Source: Deltaproteobacteria bacterium (GTDB lineage: Bacteria > Desulfobacterota > Desulfobacteria > Desulfobacterales > JAABPS01). Taken from it: a stretch of DNA of 5,739 nt. The first letter of the stretch is position 1; each line of letters begins with the position of its first letter. Below the pieces are notes generated by a model. The model did no database searches and had not been told where the DNA came from. It worked only from the letters and a program-made list of their open reading frames with translations. Shown in pieces: positions 5,685-5,739 of the stretch. A program made the translations under genes and the position numbers. The DNA lies in NCBI GenBank assembly GCA_019309685.1, contig JAFDFT010000175.1, positions 1 to 5,739 on the forward strand, given 5' to 3'.

Positions 5685-5739
5685 CTATTTCTTGTTTAAG
5701 ATTTCATTTATTTTCTGAGAAATCTGCTCCATTTTAAAT
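5685..5739 (-). CDS. Possible C-terminal tail of a convergent unidentified protein (partial)
   Basis: Read leftward from the right edge, one frame stays open for 18 codons to a TAG at 5685-5687, ending in MEQISQKINEILNKK, a lysine-rich amphipathic tail typical of real protein ends. The rest of the gene lies outside the window, so no function can be given. Support comes from the bidirectional hairpin at 5523-5565, which would suit a convergent gene. An 18-codon open frame can easily occur by chance, so this stays tentative; the methionine within it could also be a start of a tiny frame rather than an internal residue. Confidence 0.35.
   Translation of the reverse strand, partial: FKMEQISQKINEILNKK

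Overview
The window is a low-GC bacterial chromosomal segment with five protein-coding loci, two of them cut by the window edges. The mix of a multi-GAF sensor, a bacterial D-aminoacyl-tRNA deacylase and a penicillin-binding protein with a signal peptide points to a Gram-negative-type bacterium. The style of the proteins recalls sulfate-reducing Desulfobacterota, but that is an impression, not a demonstrated assignment. I find no tRNA, rRNA, CRISPR array, insertion sequence or phage gene.

Layout, left to right. Positions 1-1957 (minus strand) hold the N-terminal 652 residues of a membrane-anchored sensor with three GAF domains. Its last visible residues look like the short motif that precedes class III adenylate/guanylate cyclase domains, so the missing C-terminus is probably a nucleotide cyclase. 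A strong sigma70-type promoter (TTGAAA, 17-nt spacer, TATAAT) drives it leftward. The divergent intergenic region to 2237 also contains an AT-rich palindrome over the -10 box and two adjacent TTCC-N-GGAA palindromes. Rightward from there lie dtd (2238-2678) and a family S13 D-Ala-D-Ala carboxypeptidase/endopeptidase of the DacB/PBP4 type (2758-3990), separated by 79 bases with no clear promoter or terminator and probably co-transcribed. Directly after dacB is a region of inverted repeats (3996-4070) resembling a dispersed extragenic element. Then comes an isolated major facilitator transporter of SLC45/sucrose-transporter type (4212-5456) with its own extended -10 promoter, a good ribosome binding site and a strong, apparently bidirectional terminator (5523-5565). 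The last 55 bases may encode the C-terminal tail of a convergent minus-strand gene.

Functionally, dtd and dacB both touch D-amino-acid chemistry. DacB releases D-alanine from peptidoglycan stem peptides, and Dtd removes D-amino acids (and mischarged glycine) from tRNA. A link between them is plausible but not shown. The cyclase-like sensor and the transporter are separate transcription units. I see no convincing undescribed multi-gene system. The items most worth checking are the cut-off output domain of the sensor, the palindromes in the divergent promoter region, and the structured element after dacB.
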